Assembly: GCA_963704535.1 (NCBI GenBank)
Contig: OY969916.1
Coordinates: 3,906,001 to 3,970,000, forward strand
DNA length: 64,000 nucleotides
Reading direction: 5' to 3'
Source: G963704535 sp963704535
Lineage (GTDB): Bacteria > Chloroflexota > Chloroflexia > Chloroflexales > Roseiflexaceae
The first letter of the stretch is position 1; the number at the start of each line of letters is the position of its first letter. The translations under genes and the position numbers were made by a program. Positions 1-9,103 of this stretch are shown piece by piece. The notes under the pieces were generated by a model that saw only the letters and a list, made by a program, of their open reading frames with translations, had not been told where the DNA came from and did no database searches.

Positions 1-84
1 ACGATCGGCATGGCGCTGCTGTGGTGGCAGGTCGGCACCCGGCTGGATCGGCGGGTGCAGGATACGTCAACGGCATCAATCTGA
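1..84 (+). CDS. C-terminal fragment of a protein cut by the window edge
   Basis: The first 27 codons read open from base 1 and stop at TGA. The fragment has a hydrophobic stretch (MALLWWQVG) followed by a basic tail, consistent with the last membrane segment of a glycosyltransferase like those downstream. It runs in the same direction as the following cluster. Too little is present to name a family; membership in the GT cluster is inferred from position only. Confidence 0.45.
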   Translation, partial: TIGMALLWWQVGTRLDRRVQDTSTASI

Positions 85-96
85 AGGCTTTATTGC

Positions 97-172
97 TAAA
101 GCGGGAAAAAAGGGGGTTTGAGGGGGCTGCTCCCTCAGTCTCCCCCACTCATACTGTAAAGTAACGGCGCCA
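97..172. repeat. Family C palindromic repeat, copy 1
   Basis: A G-run (AAAAAAGGGGGTTTGAGGGGG) faces a C-rich arm ending in ACTGTAAAGT. The reverse complement matches 35915-36001 and 48516-48591, including the outer CTTTACAGT box. It fills the gap before the first complete glycosyltransferase gene. Confidence 0.7.
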
Positions 173-203
173 CCGAAATCTTATCTAACCGGATGACGGA
201 ATT

Positions 204-1550
204 ATGCAAACAGACACATTTTTGATCCCTTGTCAGCCCTCGACGCGGCGCGTATGGCTGATTACCGTAATAAGCTACTTGTTGATCGGGCTCGGCTTGC
301 TGCTGCTGGAGCAGCGGATGATCAATATCACCATCGTCAGTTCCGACTTCACCCAGGATTATGTCGCCGGCCTGGCGCTGCGCGAAGGGCGCTCGATCTA
401 TTCCCCGTTCACGCCGGCAGATATCGCCGCCGAGAAGCTCGGCCTGGGCTACGCGCTTTATACGCCGTACGGATTCGCCAATAACCATCCACCCTTCGAC
501 ACGGTGCTGTTCCTACCCTTGACGCTCCTGCCGTACGATCGGGCGATTATGATCTGGAGCGTGCTCGCGCTGCTGCTGTATCTGCTGTGTGGCGAGCTGG
601 TCTTGCGCGAGCTGAAGATTGAGCTGGCCCACCACTGGAAGCTGCTGCTGGCCGGCCTGGCACTGTGCTGGTACCCGTTCCAGGCTCACATCGCGCTGGG
701 CCAGTGGTCGATGTTGATCGTCGCCGGCGTGCTTGGTTGCTGGGCATTGCTGCGCCGCCGGCGCGATACGGCTGCGGGCGTGTTGTTGGGGATCGCCTGC
801 CTGATCAAGCTCTTCCCCGGTATGATCGTCCTCTATTTGCTGCTGCGGCGGCGCTGGCGCGCGGCGGGGGCGGCGTGCGCCACCATGGCGGTTGGTGGGC
901 TGCTGACGCTGGCGATCGTCGGCGTTGACGATATGCTTGAGTATGTCCGGCGGGTCGCGCCGCTGGACGCGATCGAGTTTGCCCCCGCGCCGATCAACCA
1001 CTCGCTGACGGCGGTGTTCCACCGGCTGTTTGGCGATGGGGCATGGGTGGTGGCGCTGATACCAGCACCGTGGATTATACCGAGCCTGGTTGCGCTGTCC
1101 GGCCTTGGCCTGGTCGGGCTGCTGGCATACCAGGTCTGGCGCACGCCGCCCACTCGGCGAGGGCATAATATGACGTTTGCGCTGGCCTGTATCGCGATGT
1201 TGCTGGCCTCGCCGCTCACCTGGCAGCACATTTTCCCGATTCTGATGTGCCCGCTGGGGCTGCTGCTGCTGGACCAACGCGAGCGCTTCGATGGGCGCAG
1301 GCTGGCGCTGGCGCTGGTGGCGCTGGCGATGGTCTCCATCCCCGACATCGAGATCGGGCGGGCGCTAATGAGCCTCTACGAGCCCTACCGCGCGCCCTGG
1401 TATGCCGGCCTGCCCATGTCGTTGCCCACGATCGGGCTGATGATGATCGGGTGGCTGCTGTTTAAGAAGGGGAGTTTGAGGGAGTGGCCTCCTCAAGAAC
1501 CCTCTCCACCACGAATCGCGAGTGAGACAAGGATAACGAAACAACAGTGA
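204..1550 (+). CDS. GT87 (DUF2029)-like membrane glycosyltransferase
   Basis: This 448-residue polytopic protein has about ten hydrophobic segments. It has the features of the GT87/DUF2029 GT-C family: an early loop with acidic residues (SSDFTQDYVAGLALREG), a HPPFDTVLFLPL segment in place of the usual YPP motif, GQWSMLIV and CLIKLFP. Such enzymes move sugars from polyprenyl-phosphate donors to envelope glycans or lipids; the substrate here is unknown. The last roughly 28 residues (from KKGSLRE) are encoded by a family A repeat and are not hydrophobic, so the original C-terminus was probably shorter. The next gene starts at GTGA overlapping this stop, which suggests translational coupling. Confidence 0.8.
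   Translation: MQTDTFLIPCQPSTRRVWLITVISYLLIGLGLLLLEQRMINITIVSSDFTQDYVAGLALREGRSIYSPFTPADIAAEKLGLGYALYTPYGFANNHPPFDTVLFLPLTLLPYDRAIMIWSVLALLLYLLCGELVLRELKIELAHHWKLLLAGLALCWYPFQAHIALGQWSMLIVAGVLGCWALLRRRRDTAAGVLLGIACLIKLFPGMIVLYLLLRRRWRAAGAACATMAVGGLLTLAIVGVDDMLEYVRRVAPLDAIEFAPAPINHSLTAVFHRLFGDGAWVVALIPAPWIIPSLVALSGLGLVGLLAYQVWRTPPTRRGHNMTFALACIAMLLASPLTWQHIFPILMCPLGLLLLDQRERFDGRRLALALVALAMVSIPDIEIGRALMSLYEPYRAPWYAGLPMSLPTIGLMMIGWLLFKKGSLREWPPQEPSPPRIASETRITKQQ
1464..1516. repeat. Family A palindromic repeat, copy 1, inside a gene end
   Basis: GGGGAGTTTGAGGGAG faces CTCCTCAAGAACCC and then CCACCACGAA. The arrangement matches intergenic copies at 16330, 24012, 27201, 37552, 46795 and 47507. It encodes the hydrophilic C-terminal tail of the GT87 gene. 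Confidence 0.7.
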
Positions 1551-3200
1551 GCAATCTTGGTCGCACAACCAGCGGTTCGCTCGACGAGCCGGCGCACGCC
1601 AGAAGCCGCGCCGGCATCCGGCAATTCGCCGCCGAGCCATTCATTGCGCTGGGGCTGCTGGTCGCCGGGATGTGGAACCTGGGCGGGCGGGCGGTCTGGT
1701 GGGATGAGGGCTGGACGCTGTCGGTGGCCCGCAACTGGGTCGATCGTGGGCACTACGGGCGGCTGCTCGATGGGCAGCTTGCACCGCCGGGTCTCCAGGC
1801 GGCCTTCCCGGTCACGGCGCCGATCGCGCTGTTCATGCGCCTACTGGGCGCCGGCATCTGGCAGGGGCGGGTGTTCGGCGTGCTGTGTATGCTGGCGGCG
1901 TTTGTGTTGATCTACTACCTGGCGCTGCGGCTCTACAGCCGGTCGGTGGCGCTGTGTACCATCGCGGTCCTGCTGCTCACGCCCATGCACCCGCTTATGC
2001 ACGCGCTGCCGATGGGGCGGCAGGTGATCGCCGAGCTGCCGATGCTCTGTTACCTGCTGGGGGCGCATGTCTGCCTGCTGTTGGCCCTGCGGCGGTCGCG
2101 CTGGCTGCTGCTGCCGGCCCTGCTGATCGGCGGGGTCGGGCTGGCCAGTAAACTCCAGGCCATCCCGTTCTGGAGCATCTCGCTGCTGGTCCCGCTCGGC
2201 GCAGCGCTGCTCAGGCGGCGCTGGTCGCTCGTCGGGTCGCTGGCAGGGCTGCTGGCCGGTTCATTTCGGGGTCGCGTGGCTGGTGCTGTGGTTGCAGGCG
2301 TGGCTGCTGCGTGGGCATACGCTGCCGGCCCAGCCGCTAGTGGGCCTACTGGAAGTCACCGCCTTTGTGCCGGTGCTCCCGGCGCGCGAGCGGGCGCTGT
2401 TCGAGCTGCTGGCGTTTGGCTGGCCATCGCTCCTGGGCCTGTGCTACGGCCTGTGGCGCTGGTGGCGCCAGCCCGCCAGCCCGCGCGACGAGGCCATCGA
2501 GACGGTGCGCCTGGCGTTGCTGGCGTTCGCCGGCGCCTGGATAGCCTGGTTCGCGCTGCTGTCGGTCGGCTGGCCGCGCTACCTGTTCCCGGCGACGTTC
2601 GTTGCTAGCATCTTCACCGCCACCCTACTCCAGGAGCTGACCGACCAGTTCAACTTCCGGCTGCTGCTCGCCCGCGCCAATGCGGCCCTGCTGCGGCGGC
2701 GCTTCGACCGGCAGCACGCCGGCGCGCTGCTGGCGCTGCTGTTCATCGCCGCGACGGTGCCGCTGACGCTGCGAACGCTGTACCGTGAGTATACGGTCGA
2801 GACCAGCGACGGGCTGCTCCAGACGGCGCAGTTCCTCAACACTCAGGCCGCGCCGGGCGCGCTGGTCGAGACCTACGAGAGCGAGTTGCACGTGCTACTT
2901 GAGCGCCGCTACCACTACCCGCCCGACCAAATCCACGTCGAGCTGACGCGCCGCACGTACCTGGAGCAGAACGTCCCGATCGACTACGACCCACTGGCCG
3001 CCGATCCCGACTACCTGGTGATCGGTCCGTTCGGGAGCATGTGGCAATTGTACAGCCCGGTGGTGGAGTCGGGCGCCTTCCGCCTAGTCCAACAGTATGG
3101 CGAGTACAGCGTCTACAAGCGAACGCCATCGGTCGGCGCGGCGCCGTCACGCTCGGCCGCTGCCCTCGGCTGCGAACAAAAGGCAAGCGTGTGTTACTGA
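1547..3200 (+). CDS. GT39-like membrane glycosyltransferase, frameshifted
   Basis: The first part reads from GTG and carries VWWDEGWTLSVARNW near residue 50, the acidic first-loop motif of the GT39 (PMT/ArnT) group. Several membrane helices follow, then a soluble C-terminal domain. The frame breaks near 2260: downstream of LLAGSF the correct protein continues one frame over as GVAWLVLWLQAWLLRG. Removing one base (for example a T of TTTCGGGG) joins both parts into about 550 residues. The start overlaps the previous stop by four bases and the end overlaps the next start, so the operon layout is intact. The break may be a true mutation or a consensus error. Confidence 0.72.
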
Positions 3201-4459
3201 AACAATCGCCGGATCAAGCCCCGCGCCAGGCTCGCATGCGACGCATTGTGCTGGTGTTCGCCGTGTTGGGCGTGCTGATCTTCTGGGGCGGCATCATCAA
3301 CATTCTCGCCGAGAATATCGGCTCTGATGAGCTGGACCTGGTGGCCTATTACGATGGCGCCGAGCGGCTGCGGGCCGGGCTGCCGCTGTACCGCGATCAG
3401 GTCGATCTGCGCCGTGAGAACATCCAGTACGTCTACCCGCCGCTGACGGCCCTGGCCTTCCTGGTGTTCCCGACCTACGCGACCGCCTGGTGGGGCTGGG
3501 CGGCCTTCTCCGCCGCGTGTATGCTGGCGACGGTCTGGTTGCTGCTGCGCGAGTTGGGGCCGCTGCTGCGCCGGCGCGTGGACCCGGTCTGGTGGCTAGT
3601 CCTGATCATCGCATTGCTGAACTATCCGCCGGTGGTCTCGCACCTGCTGTGGGGCCAGGTGCAGCTCCAGATCGTGCTGCTACTGACCGGGGCTTGGCTG
3701 TGTCTGCGCCGGCGGCGCGAGTATGTCGCCGGGGCGCTGATCGGCATCGCGATTGCGGTCAAGCTGTACCCACTGCTGCTGTTCGCGCCGCTGCTGGCGC
3801 AGCGGCGTTGGCGGGCGGTAGCAGTGGCGCTGGCGACGGCACTTGGTATCACGGCGTTGAGCTTCGTCCTGGCCGGGCCGGGCACGTTCACCCAGTACTT
3901 CACGCAGGTGCTGCCCGAGATTAACCAGACACTCGGCAACAATAATCCCAAAGGCTACTCGCTCACCACCGCGCTGAAGTACCTGCTTGGCGACAGCAGC
4001 TTTGTCGTCGGGCTCAGCCTGGCGCTGCGGGCGCTGATCCTGGGCGCCGTGACGCTGGTCGCCGCGCGTATGAAAGACGCGCCGGATCGGGCGCTGGCGC
4101 TAGGCGTGACAATGCTGGTCCTGGTGACGCCGACGGTCTGGACGCATTACTTTGTGCTGCTGTACCTGCCCTGGCTCGAACTGCTGGCCCGCGCGCCGCG
4201 TCGCCAGCAGTACCTGCTGGTGCTGGCCTACCTGCTGATCGCGGTTTCGTCGATGCAGATGGAGGTCACGGGCGCGCTCGACGCGATCTTGCGCCTGTTC
4301 CCGATCGGCGGCGGCCTGCTGCTCATGGGCGCGCAGCTTTATGACGCCATCTTCCCGCCGGCTGGGGTCGAGCCGCAGCCGGCCGGATCGAGCGCGGCGC
4401 GGCCGGGGGCGCCACTACCTGTTCCTCAATTACCAAGCAAAGATATTCTTGAGGTCTGA
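3191..4459 (+). CDS. GT87 (DUF2029)-like membrane glycosyltransferase
   Basis: GTG at 3191 is preceded by AAAAGG at good spacing and overlaps the previous stop. It gives 422 residues, close to the 419 of the next gene; the frame is open further upstream, but that would overlap the previous gene by 160 bases. GT87 hallmarks are YVYPPLTALAFLVFP, GQVQLQIVLL and AIAVKLYPLL. The protein is polytopic in the inner membrane and predicted to use a lipid-linked sugar donor. It is clearly paralogous to the following gene, with the same order of motifs and similar loops (AWWGWAAFSA versus AWWMWFGVSA), so the two probably arose by tandem duplication. Confidence 0.8.
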   Translation: MLLKQSPDQAPRQARMRRIVLVFAVLGVLIFWGGIINILAENIGSDELDLVAYYDGAERLRAGLPLYRDQVDLRRENIQYVYPPLTALAFLVFPTYATAWWGWAAFSAACMLATVWLLLRELGPLLRRRVDPVWWLVLIIALLNYPPVVSHLLWGQVQLQIVLLLTGAWLCLRRRREYVAGALIGIAIAVKLYPLLLFAPLLAQRRWRAVAVALATALGITALSFVLAGPGTFTQYFTQVLPEINQTLGNNNPKGYSLTTALKYLLGDSSFVVGLSLALRALILGAVTLVAARMKDAPDRALALGVTMLVLVTPTVWTHYFVLLYLPWLELLARAPRRQQYLLVLAYLLIAVSSMQMEVTGALDAILRLFPIGGGLLLMGAQLYDAIFPPAGVEPQPAGSSAARPGAPLPVPQLPSKDILEV

Positions 4460-4461
4460 CG

Positions 4462-5721
4462 ATGTCGCCCTTCAGCACTGAATCGGGGAACACCAGCCAG
4501 CGGCGGCTCCTAACGATCACGACGCTGTTCGGGATCGTGATCTCGCTCCTGTTCGTCGCCAATCTCATCATCTGGCTGCCGGTGAGCGCGTCAGCCGGCG
4601 GCACCGACCTGGTCGGCTACTTCGAGGGCGGGGCGCGTCTGCGGGGCGGGCTGCCGCTGTACCGCACCGACATCGACCTGGTGAGCGACCCCTTTCACTA
4701 TATCTACCCGCCGCTGCTGGCGTTTCTATTTTACTTCTTTCCCAGCTACCAGGCCGCGTGGTGGATGTGGTTCGGCGTGTCGGCGCTGTGCTGGCTGGCG
4801 GCGCTGGGCCTGATCCTGCGAGAGCTGCGCCAGGGCCTTCGGGAGCGGCTGGCGCCGGCGTGGTGGCCGGTGCTGCTGGCGGCGCTGATCAGCTTCTCGC
4901 CGGTGTTCACCCACCTGATCTGGGGCCAGGTGCAGTTACTCTTGCTGCTGCTGCTGGTCGGGAGCTGGTGCTGTCTGCGCCGGGGCCGCGATCGAGCAGC
5001 CGGCGTGCTGCTGGGCATCGCCATCGCCGTCAAGCTGTACCCGGCCGCGCTGCTGCTGCCGCTGCTGCTGGCCCGGCGCTGGCGTACGCTGGTGCTGGCC
5101 GGTATCACGGCCGGCGGCATCCTCGGCCTGAGCTTCGCCGTAGTTGGCTGGGATACGCTCGTCATCTACGTCACGAAGATCTTGCCGCAGATCAACCACA
5201 CCACCGGCTTCGACAACCACGCGATCACCAACGTCCTCCACAAGCTCCTGGGCGACGGCAGCGCCGCCGACATCCTGAGCCTGCTGGCGCGGATGCTGAT
5301 CGTGGGCGCCGTAGCCCTGTGCGCCGCGCGCCGGAGCCATGCGCCAGACCAGGGCTTCGCGCTGGGGGTGACAATGATGGTGCTAATCCCGCAGGTCGTC
5401 TGGGGACACTATTTAGTGCTGCTGTATCTGCCCTGGCTGGATGCGCTGGCGCGCGCCTCCCGGCGGCAGTTGGCCCTGCTGGCGCTGGCCTTCTTCCTGA
5501 TCAGCACCAGCGCAGCCACTTTCCACGTACCGCCCGCACTCTTAGCGCTGGCCCAGGCGCTACCGCTCTGCGGCGCGCTGCTCCTATTGAGCATTCAGAT
5601 CCGGCAGACGTTCGGCGCGGTCGCTTCCGCTACCGTTCGGTCACCGGCCAGGGAAGAGCCGGCACCATCCGAGATAAGGTACGCCAATGTTCGAGGAAAT
5701 TCAAAAACTCTTCCAGATTGA
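4462..5721 (+). CDS. GT87 (DUF2029)-like membrane glycosyltransferase
   Basis: A 419-residue polytopic protein starting two bases after the previous stop. GT87 features are YIYPPLLAFLFYFFP, GQVQLLLLLLLVGSW and AIAVKLYPAALLL. The first periplasmic loop carries the acidic residues expected of GT-C enzymes (GGTDLVGYFEGGARL). It is the tandem paralogue of the preceding gene. The following gene starts 35 bases inside its 3' end, which implies one transcript with translational coupling. The acceptor is unknown. Confidence 0.82.
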   Translation: MSPFSTESGNTSQRRLLTITTLFGIVISLLFVANLIIWLPVSASAGGTDLVGYFEGGARLRGGLPLYRTDIDLVSDPFHYIYPPLLAFLFYFFPSYQAAWWMWFGVSALCWLAALGLILRELRQGLRERLAPAWWPVLLAALISFSPVFTHLIWGQVQLLLLLLLVGSWCCLRRGRDRAAGVLLGIAIAVKLYPAALLLPLLLARRWRTLVLAGITAGGILGLSFAVVGWDTLVIYVTKILPQINHTTGFDNHAITNVLHKLLGDGSAADILSLLARMLIVGAVALCAARRSHAPDQGFALGVTMMVLIPQVVWGHYLVLLYLPWLDALARASRRQLALLALAFFLISTSAATFHVPPALLALAQALPLCGALLLLSIQIRQTFGAVASATVRSPAREEPAPSEIRYANVRGNSKTLPD

Positions 5722-6632
5722 CTGGCGCATTTTCATGGCCGGCGCCGAGGCCTGGCTGGGTGGCCGCAACCCCTACGCCACACTCTCAGCCGAGTTCAGC
5801 GCCGGCGCCTTCGCCTACCCGCCCACCGCGCTGACCTGGCTGGCGCTGTTCGTGCCGCTGGGCGCGCTGGGCTTCTACATCTGGACCGGCCTGGAACTGC
5901 TGCTGTGGTGGCTATTGATCCGCAAGGAGTGCCGCGCGCAACTGCTACTGCTGTGCTGGTCGCCCCTGATCTTGCACCTAGTCGAGGGGCAGAGCAGCCT
6001 GATGGTCGTGCTGGTGCTGTGGGCCGCCACGCGGGCCGAGCGGCGCGGCTGGCTGTGGGGGCTGGCGCTGGCCTGGGCGCTGACCAAGCCGCAGGTGGCG
6101 ATCGTGCCGCTGCTGTGGCTGCTCTGGCAGGACCGCGCGTCGGCGCTGCGCTGGCGGCTGCTGGGCGGGCTGGTGCTCGGCACGGCGCTGCTGGCACTCC
6201 CACCCACGCTGATCAGCCCCGGAATCTGGGGGCCAGTGGCTCGGCTCGCTGGGCAGCTACCGCGAGCGAAATCTTGCAAATGGCGGCCTGGCAAGGACCC
6301 AGCGCGATCGTGCTGGCGCTGGCGGCCTACCTGTGGTACCGGAGCAAGAAGGGCGGATGGCAATGGTGGCTGGCCGCCGGCCTGTTCCCCCAGACCAGCT
6401 TCTACGCCATGGTCGCGCTGATGCCAGCGCTGCGCCCGCGCCAGAATAACTGGACGCTAGCCGGGCTTGGCCTGGCCGGCATCCTGCAGGGCCGGTCAAT
6501 GCGTTGGTGCTGCCGTGGATTCTGGCCGGCCATATGCTGGCCGCCTGGATGGTCGATGGAGGACCGGCGCCGGCCCGCGCTCGTCTGCCGCTAGAGAACG
6601 AAACCAAGAGCTCGCATGGACCAGCGATCTGA
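5687..6632 (+). CDS. Shorter GT87-like membrane glycosyltransferase with several frameshifts
   Basis: The start gives MFEEIQKLFQIDWRIFMAGAEAWLGG and AYPPTALTWLALF, a GT87-like N-terminus. The frame is lost near 6235 (GIWG should continue QWLGSLGSYRERN), again near 6275 (AATCTTGC, where dropping one T restores LQMAAWQGPSAIV) and near 6492, where one base seems missing so that PVNALVLPWILAGHMLAAW can follow. Repaired, it is about 314 residues and ends at TGA 6630-6632, overlapping the next start. As written the gene is disrupted. Mixed insertions and a deletion in GC-rich runs could be consensus errors. Confidence 0.65.
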
Positions 6633-7911
6633 TAAGCTGCGCTTCGCGCCGGCCGATCAAGCACAGCCGACGCACCGATCGTCCCGCGCAATCAATCTCG
6701 TCGCCCTGGCGCTGGCGCTGTGCTGGCTGGTGCTGATCGGCCTGACCTTGACCCCCGAAGTTGATGACTTTAAGTTCTACTGGCACGCGGCGGCTGATCT
6801 GCTGCGAACCGGCGACCCGTATGCCTCGATCCCGGAGCCGGGCAGCGCCGCTCTGCCGGCGGCCTCCGGCGACGCCGAGGTGATCGCGTACCTCTACCCG
6901 CCGCTCTTCGCTTACCTGATTCAGCCGCTTGGCTATCTGGAGCACTGGCAGGGGCAATGGGTCTGGTTTGGGCTGAACATTGCGGCGCTGGCGGGCCTGA
7001 TCGGGCTGTGTCTCCGGTGGAGCGGCTCCGGGCTTGCGCGCCGCTTCTGGGGTGTCGTGGTCCTCGCCATCGTGCTGGCGCCGCCGACCCGGCTGAGCCT
7101 GCAACTCGGCCAGGTCAGCATCATGCTGGCGCTAGTGATCGTCGGGGGCGTGGTGCTGGCGCGCCGCCGCCCGGCCCTCGCCGGCTTGCTGCTTGCGCTG
7201 GCGGCCCTAGTGAAGCTCTACCCCGCGCTGCTGGGCGGCTACTACGCGCTGCGCCGACCGCGCGGCGTCCTGTGGTGGGCGGCGGCGTTTGGGGCGCTGC
7301 TGCTGGCCCTCTCGCTGCTGGCCTATAGCGTCACGCCGTACGCAAGCTACTTCCAAAAAGTGCTGTTGAGCAGCCACTACCCGTACGCGGCCGAGTTCAA
7401 TATCTCGCTGTTCGGCTTCTGGACCCGCCTGCTCTCGGCCACGCCCTACGCCGTTCCGCTGGCCGACCTGCCGCTGCTGGCCCGGTCGCTGGCGGTGCTC
7501 TCGTGTGTGGGGGTGCTGGGGCTGGTGCTCTGGGCCGGGCGCGGCGCGACCGATGGCCTCGGCGCGCAGTTGCAGTTCTGCCTCTGGCTCTGCGCTATGC
7601 TGCTGCTCTCGCCGATCAACGGCTCCTACAACCTGGTGCTGCTGCTAGTGCCGCTGCTGGTGATGCTGCGCTGCCTCGAAACAGCGCCCGATCGCGGCAT
7701 GCAGCGCTGGCTGATCGTCGGCACGGCCCTGGCGTGCTGGCCGCCGGCCTGGACCGACTGGCAGCCACTGCTGTACAACACCTTGCATATGGGCTGGGGC
7801 ATCCTGCTGCTCACCCCGGCGATCTACGGGCTGCTGATCTACCTGTGGCTGCTGGTGCGCCTGGCCCGGCAGCACCAATGTAGAGATTGGAGATCGGAGA
7901 TTGGAGCTTGA
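6616..7911 (+). CDS. GT87 (DUF2029)-like membrane glycosyltransferase
   Basis: A 431-residue polytopic protein with TPEVDDFKFYWHAAADLL (acidic first loop), YLYPPLFAYLIQPLG, LGQVSIMLALV and LVKLYPALLGG. All match the GT87 pattern. It is the last gene of the cluster. Its final codons (CRDWRSEIGA) come from a heptamer repeat array that begins at 7883, so the true ancestral C-terminus was likely just before it. Confidence 0.82.
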   Translation: MDQRSDKLRFAPADQAQPTHRSSRAINLVALALALCWLVLIGLTLTPEVDDFKFYWHAAADLLRTGDPYASIPEPGSAALPAASGDAEVIAYLYPPLFAYLIQPLGYLEHWQGQWVWFGLNIAALAGLIGLCLRWSGSGLARRFWGVVVLAIVLAPPTRLSLQLGQVSIMLALVIVGGVVLARRRPALAGLLLALAALVKLYPALLGGYYALRRPRGVLWWAAAFGALLLALSLLAYSVTPYASYFQKVLLSSHYPYAAEFNISLFGFWTRLLSATPYAVPLADLPLLARSLAVLSCVGVLGLVLWAGRGATDGLGAQLQFCLWLCAMLLLSPINGSYNLVLLLVPLLVMLRCLETAPDRGMQRWLIVGTALACWPPAWTDWQPLLYNTLHMGWGILLLTPAIYGLLIYLWLLVRLARQHQCRDWRSEIGA

Positions 7912-7981
7912 TCGCCGCGCTTAATCTCCAATCTCCAATCTCTAATCCCCTATTTGTTCTTTGTTCTTTGTTCTCTGTTCT
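7883..7981. repeat. Degenerate 7-bp repeat arrays, one pair as inverted arms
   Basis: GAGATTG/GAGATCG units on one side face AATCTCC units on the other, forming a palindrome. A second array of TTGTTCT units (four copies, one changed to CTGTTCT) follows. The period is 7 throughout. The array spans the end of the last GT87 gene and the gap to the convergent gene. Confidence 0.8.
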
Positions 7982-7987
7982 GGTCGC

Positions 7988-8371
7988 TTAGATCCCAAAC
8001 GCCCGCAGCCCCATCGCGATCCCTGTAAGCACTAACACCCCGCCGATGATGAAGTAGAGTGCCGCCGGGCCAATGTCGCTCAGGCGCGGCATGGCCGGGC
8101 CACGACGCTCGGTGGGCACCTCGTAGCGCTGGCCGCGCCAATAGGTGACGCGCCCGCGCGTCGGCACGCCGCCCGAACGCACCCAGACGCGCCAGCCCAG
8201 CACCAGCACGTAGGCGCCACTGGCGGCGAGGATGAGCGCGGTGACCGGCCGCGGGATCTGGTTGGCGTTCGCCAGGATCGCGACGACGACGATCAGTCCG
8301 ATCCATCTCCAGTCAAACTGTAGTCTGCTCAAGGTCTTCCTCTTTAATATCAAATAAGGTACTTCATCCAT
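7988..8371 (-). CDS. Small membrane protein of unknown function
   Basis: 127 residues with three likely membrane segments: WIGLIVVVAILANANQI, VTALILAASGAYVLVLGWRV and LYFIIGGVLVLTGIAMGL at the C-terminus. A soluble loop with RGRVTYWRGQRYEVP lies between the second and third. No family is recognised. The ATG used here lies inside a family D hairpin repeat, so the original start may be a downstream TTG (LSRLQFDW). It is convergent with the GT cluster. Confidence 0.6.
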   Translation of the reverse strand: MDEVPYLILKRKTLSRLQFDWRWIGLIVVVAILANANQIPRPVTALILAASGAYVLVLGWRVWVRSGGVPTRGRVTYWRGQRYEVPTERRGPAMPRLSDIGPAALYFIIGGVLVLTGIAMGLRAFGI

Positions 8372-8394
8372 TTTTTGTCGTAGATTTTTCGCCC
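8356..8394. repeat. Family D hairpin repeat, left arm, interrupted by IS
   Basis: AAGGTACTTCATCC then TTTTGTCGTAGATTTTTCGCCC. Joined to 9641-9689 it rebuilds a hairpin nearly identical in layout to 37028-37105. The last eight bases (TTTCGCCC) are the target duplication of the IS element. Confidence 0.8.
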
Positions 8395-8503
8395 GGTAGC
8401 ACCCCCTTCAACCGTGGTCGAAGGGTCCAGCACTTGAAAAAACAGGGCTCATCTGGCATTCTATACGGCGAGGCTTGCACCTCTCGTCGTATGGAGGACC
8501 AAG

Positions 8504-9103
8504 ATGAACCCAATGGCACAATTCTGCCATAACCTGGACTGCCCGGCAAGGGGCCAAGTGGGTCAGGGCAATATTACGATCCATAGCCAGAAGGAGCGCC
8601 GCTATCGCTGTAGCACTTGTGGCAAAACCTTCGCCGCTACGACTGGCACGCCATTCTATCGTCTGAGGCTGGCGGTCGATCTGGTCACGATTGTGTTGAC
8701 CCTGCTTACGCATGGCTGTCCGACCCAGGCTACTCAGGCAGCCTTTGGCCTGGATGAGCGTACGGTCGCGAGCTGGTTGCGACGTGCCGGCCAGCACTCT
8801 CAGCAGCTTCACCAGCATCTGGTCCAGCAGGGCCAGATCGACCTCCAACACGTACAAGCCGACGAACTGTGGGTGAAAGTGGTCGGAAGCAAGGTTTGGC
8901 AAGCAATGGCGATGGCCGTGCCATCGCGCTTGTGGCTGGGTGGTGCCATCAGTGTGCATCGCGACCGTCATCTGATCACAGCGCTGGTCGAGCAGGTGCG
9001 AGGGTGCGCTCTGACGACGGCAATCCTGGTCTGTGTGGACGGCCTGAGCAGCTACGTCAGTGCCTTTCGCAAGATGTTTCGGCGGCGGTGTGCCGACTGG
9101 TAA
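8504..9103 (+). CDS. IS1-family transposase, N-terminal frame
   Basis: 199 residues. It starts with a zinc-ribbon region (FCHNLDCPARGQ, then RYRCSTCGKTF) followed by a helix-turn-helix (QAAFGLDERTVASWLRRAG). The first catalytic Asp lies in QADELWVKV and the second probably in LVCVDGLSSY. The frame ends at TAA soon after FRRRCADW, before the third catalytic residue, so a frame change to the next segment is needed for a full enzyme. Confidence 0.85.
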   Translation: MNPMAQFCHNLDCPARGQVGQGNITIHSQKERRYRCSTCGKTFAATTGTPFYRLRLAVDLVTIVLTLLTHGCPTQATQAAFGLDERTVASWLRRAGQHSQQLHQHLVQQGQIDLQHVQADELWVKVVGSKVWQAMAMAVPSRLWLGGAISVHRDRHLITALVEQVRGCALTTAILVCVDGLSSYVSAFRKMFRRRCADW

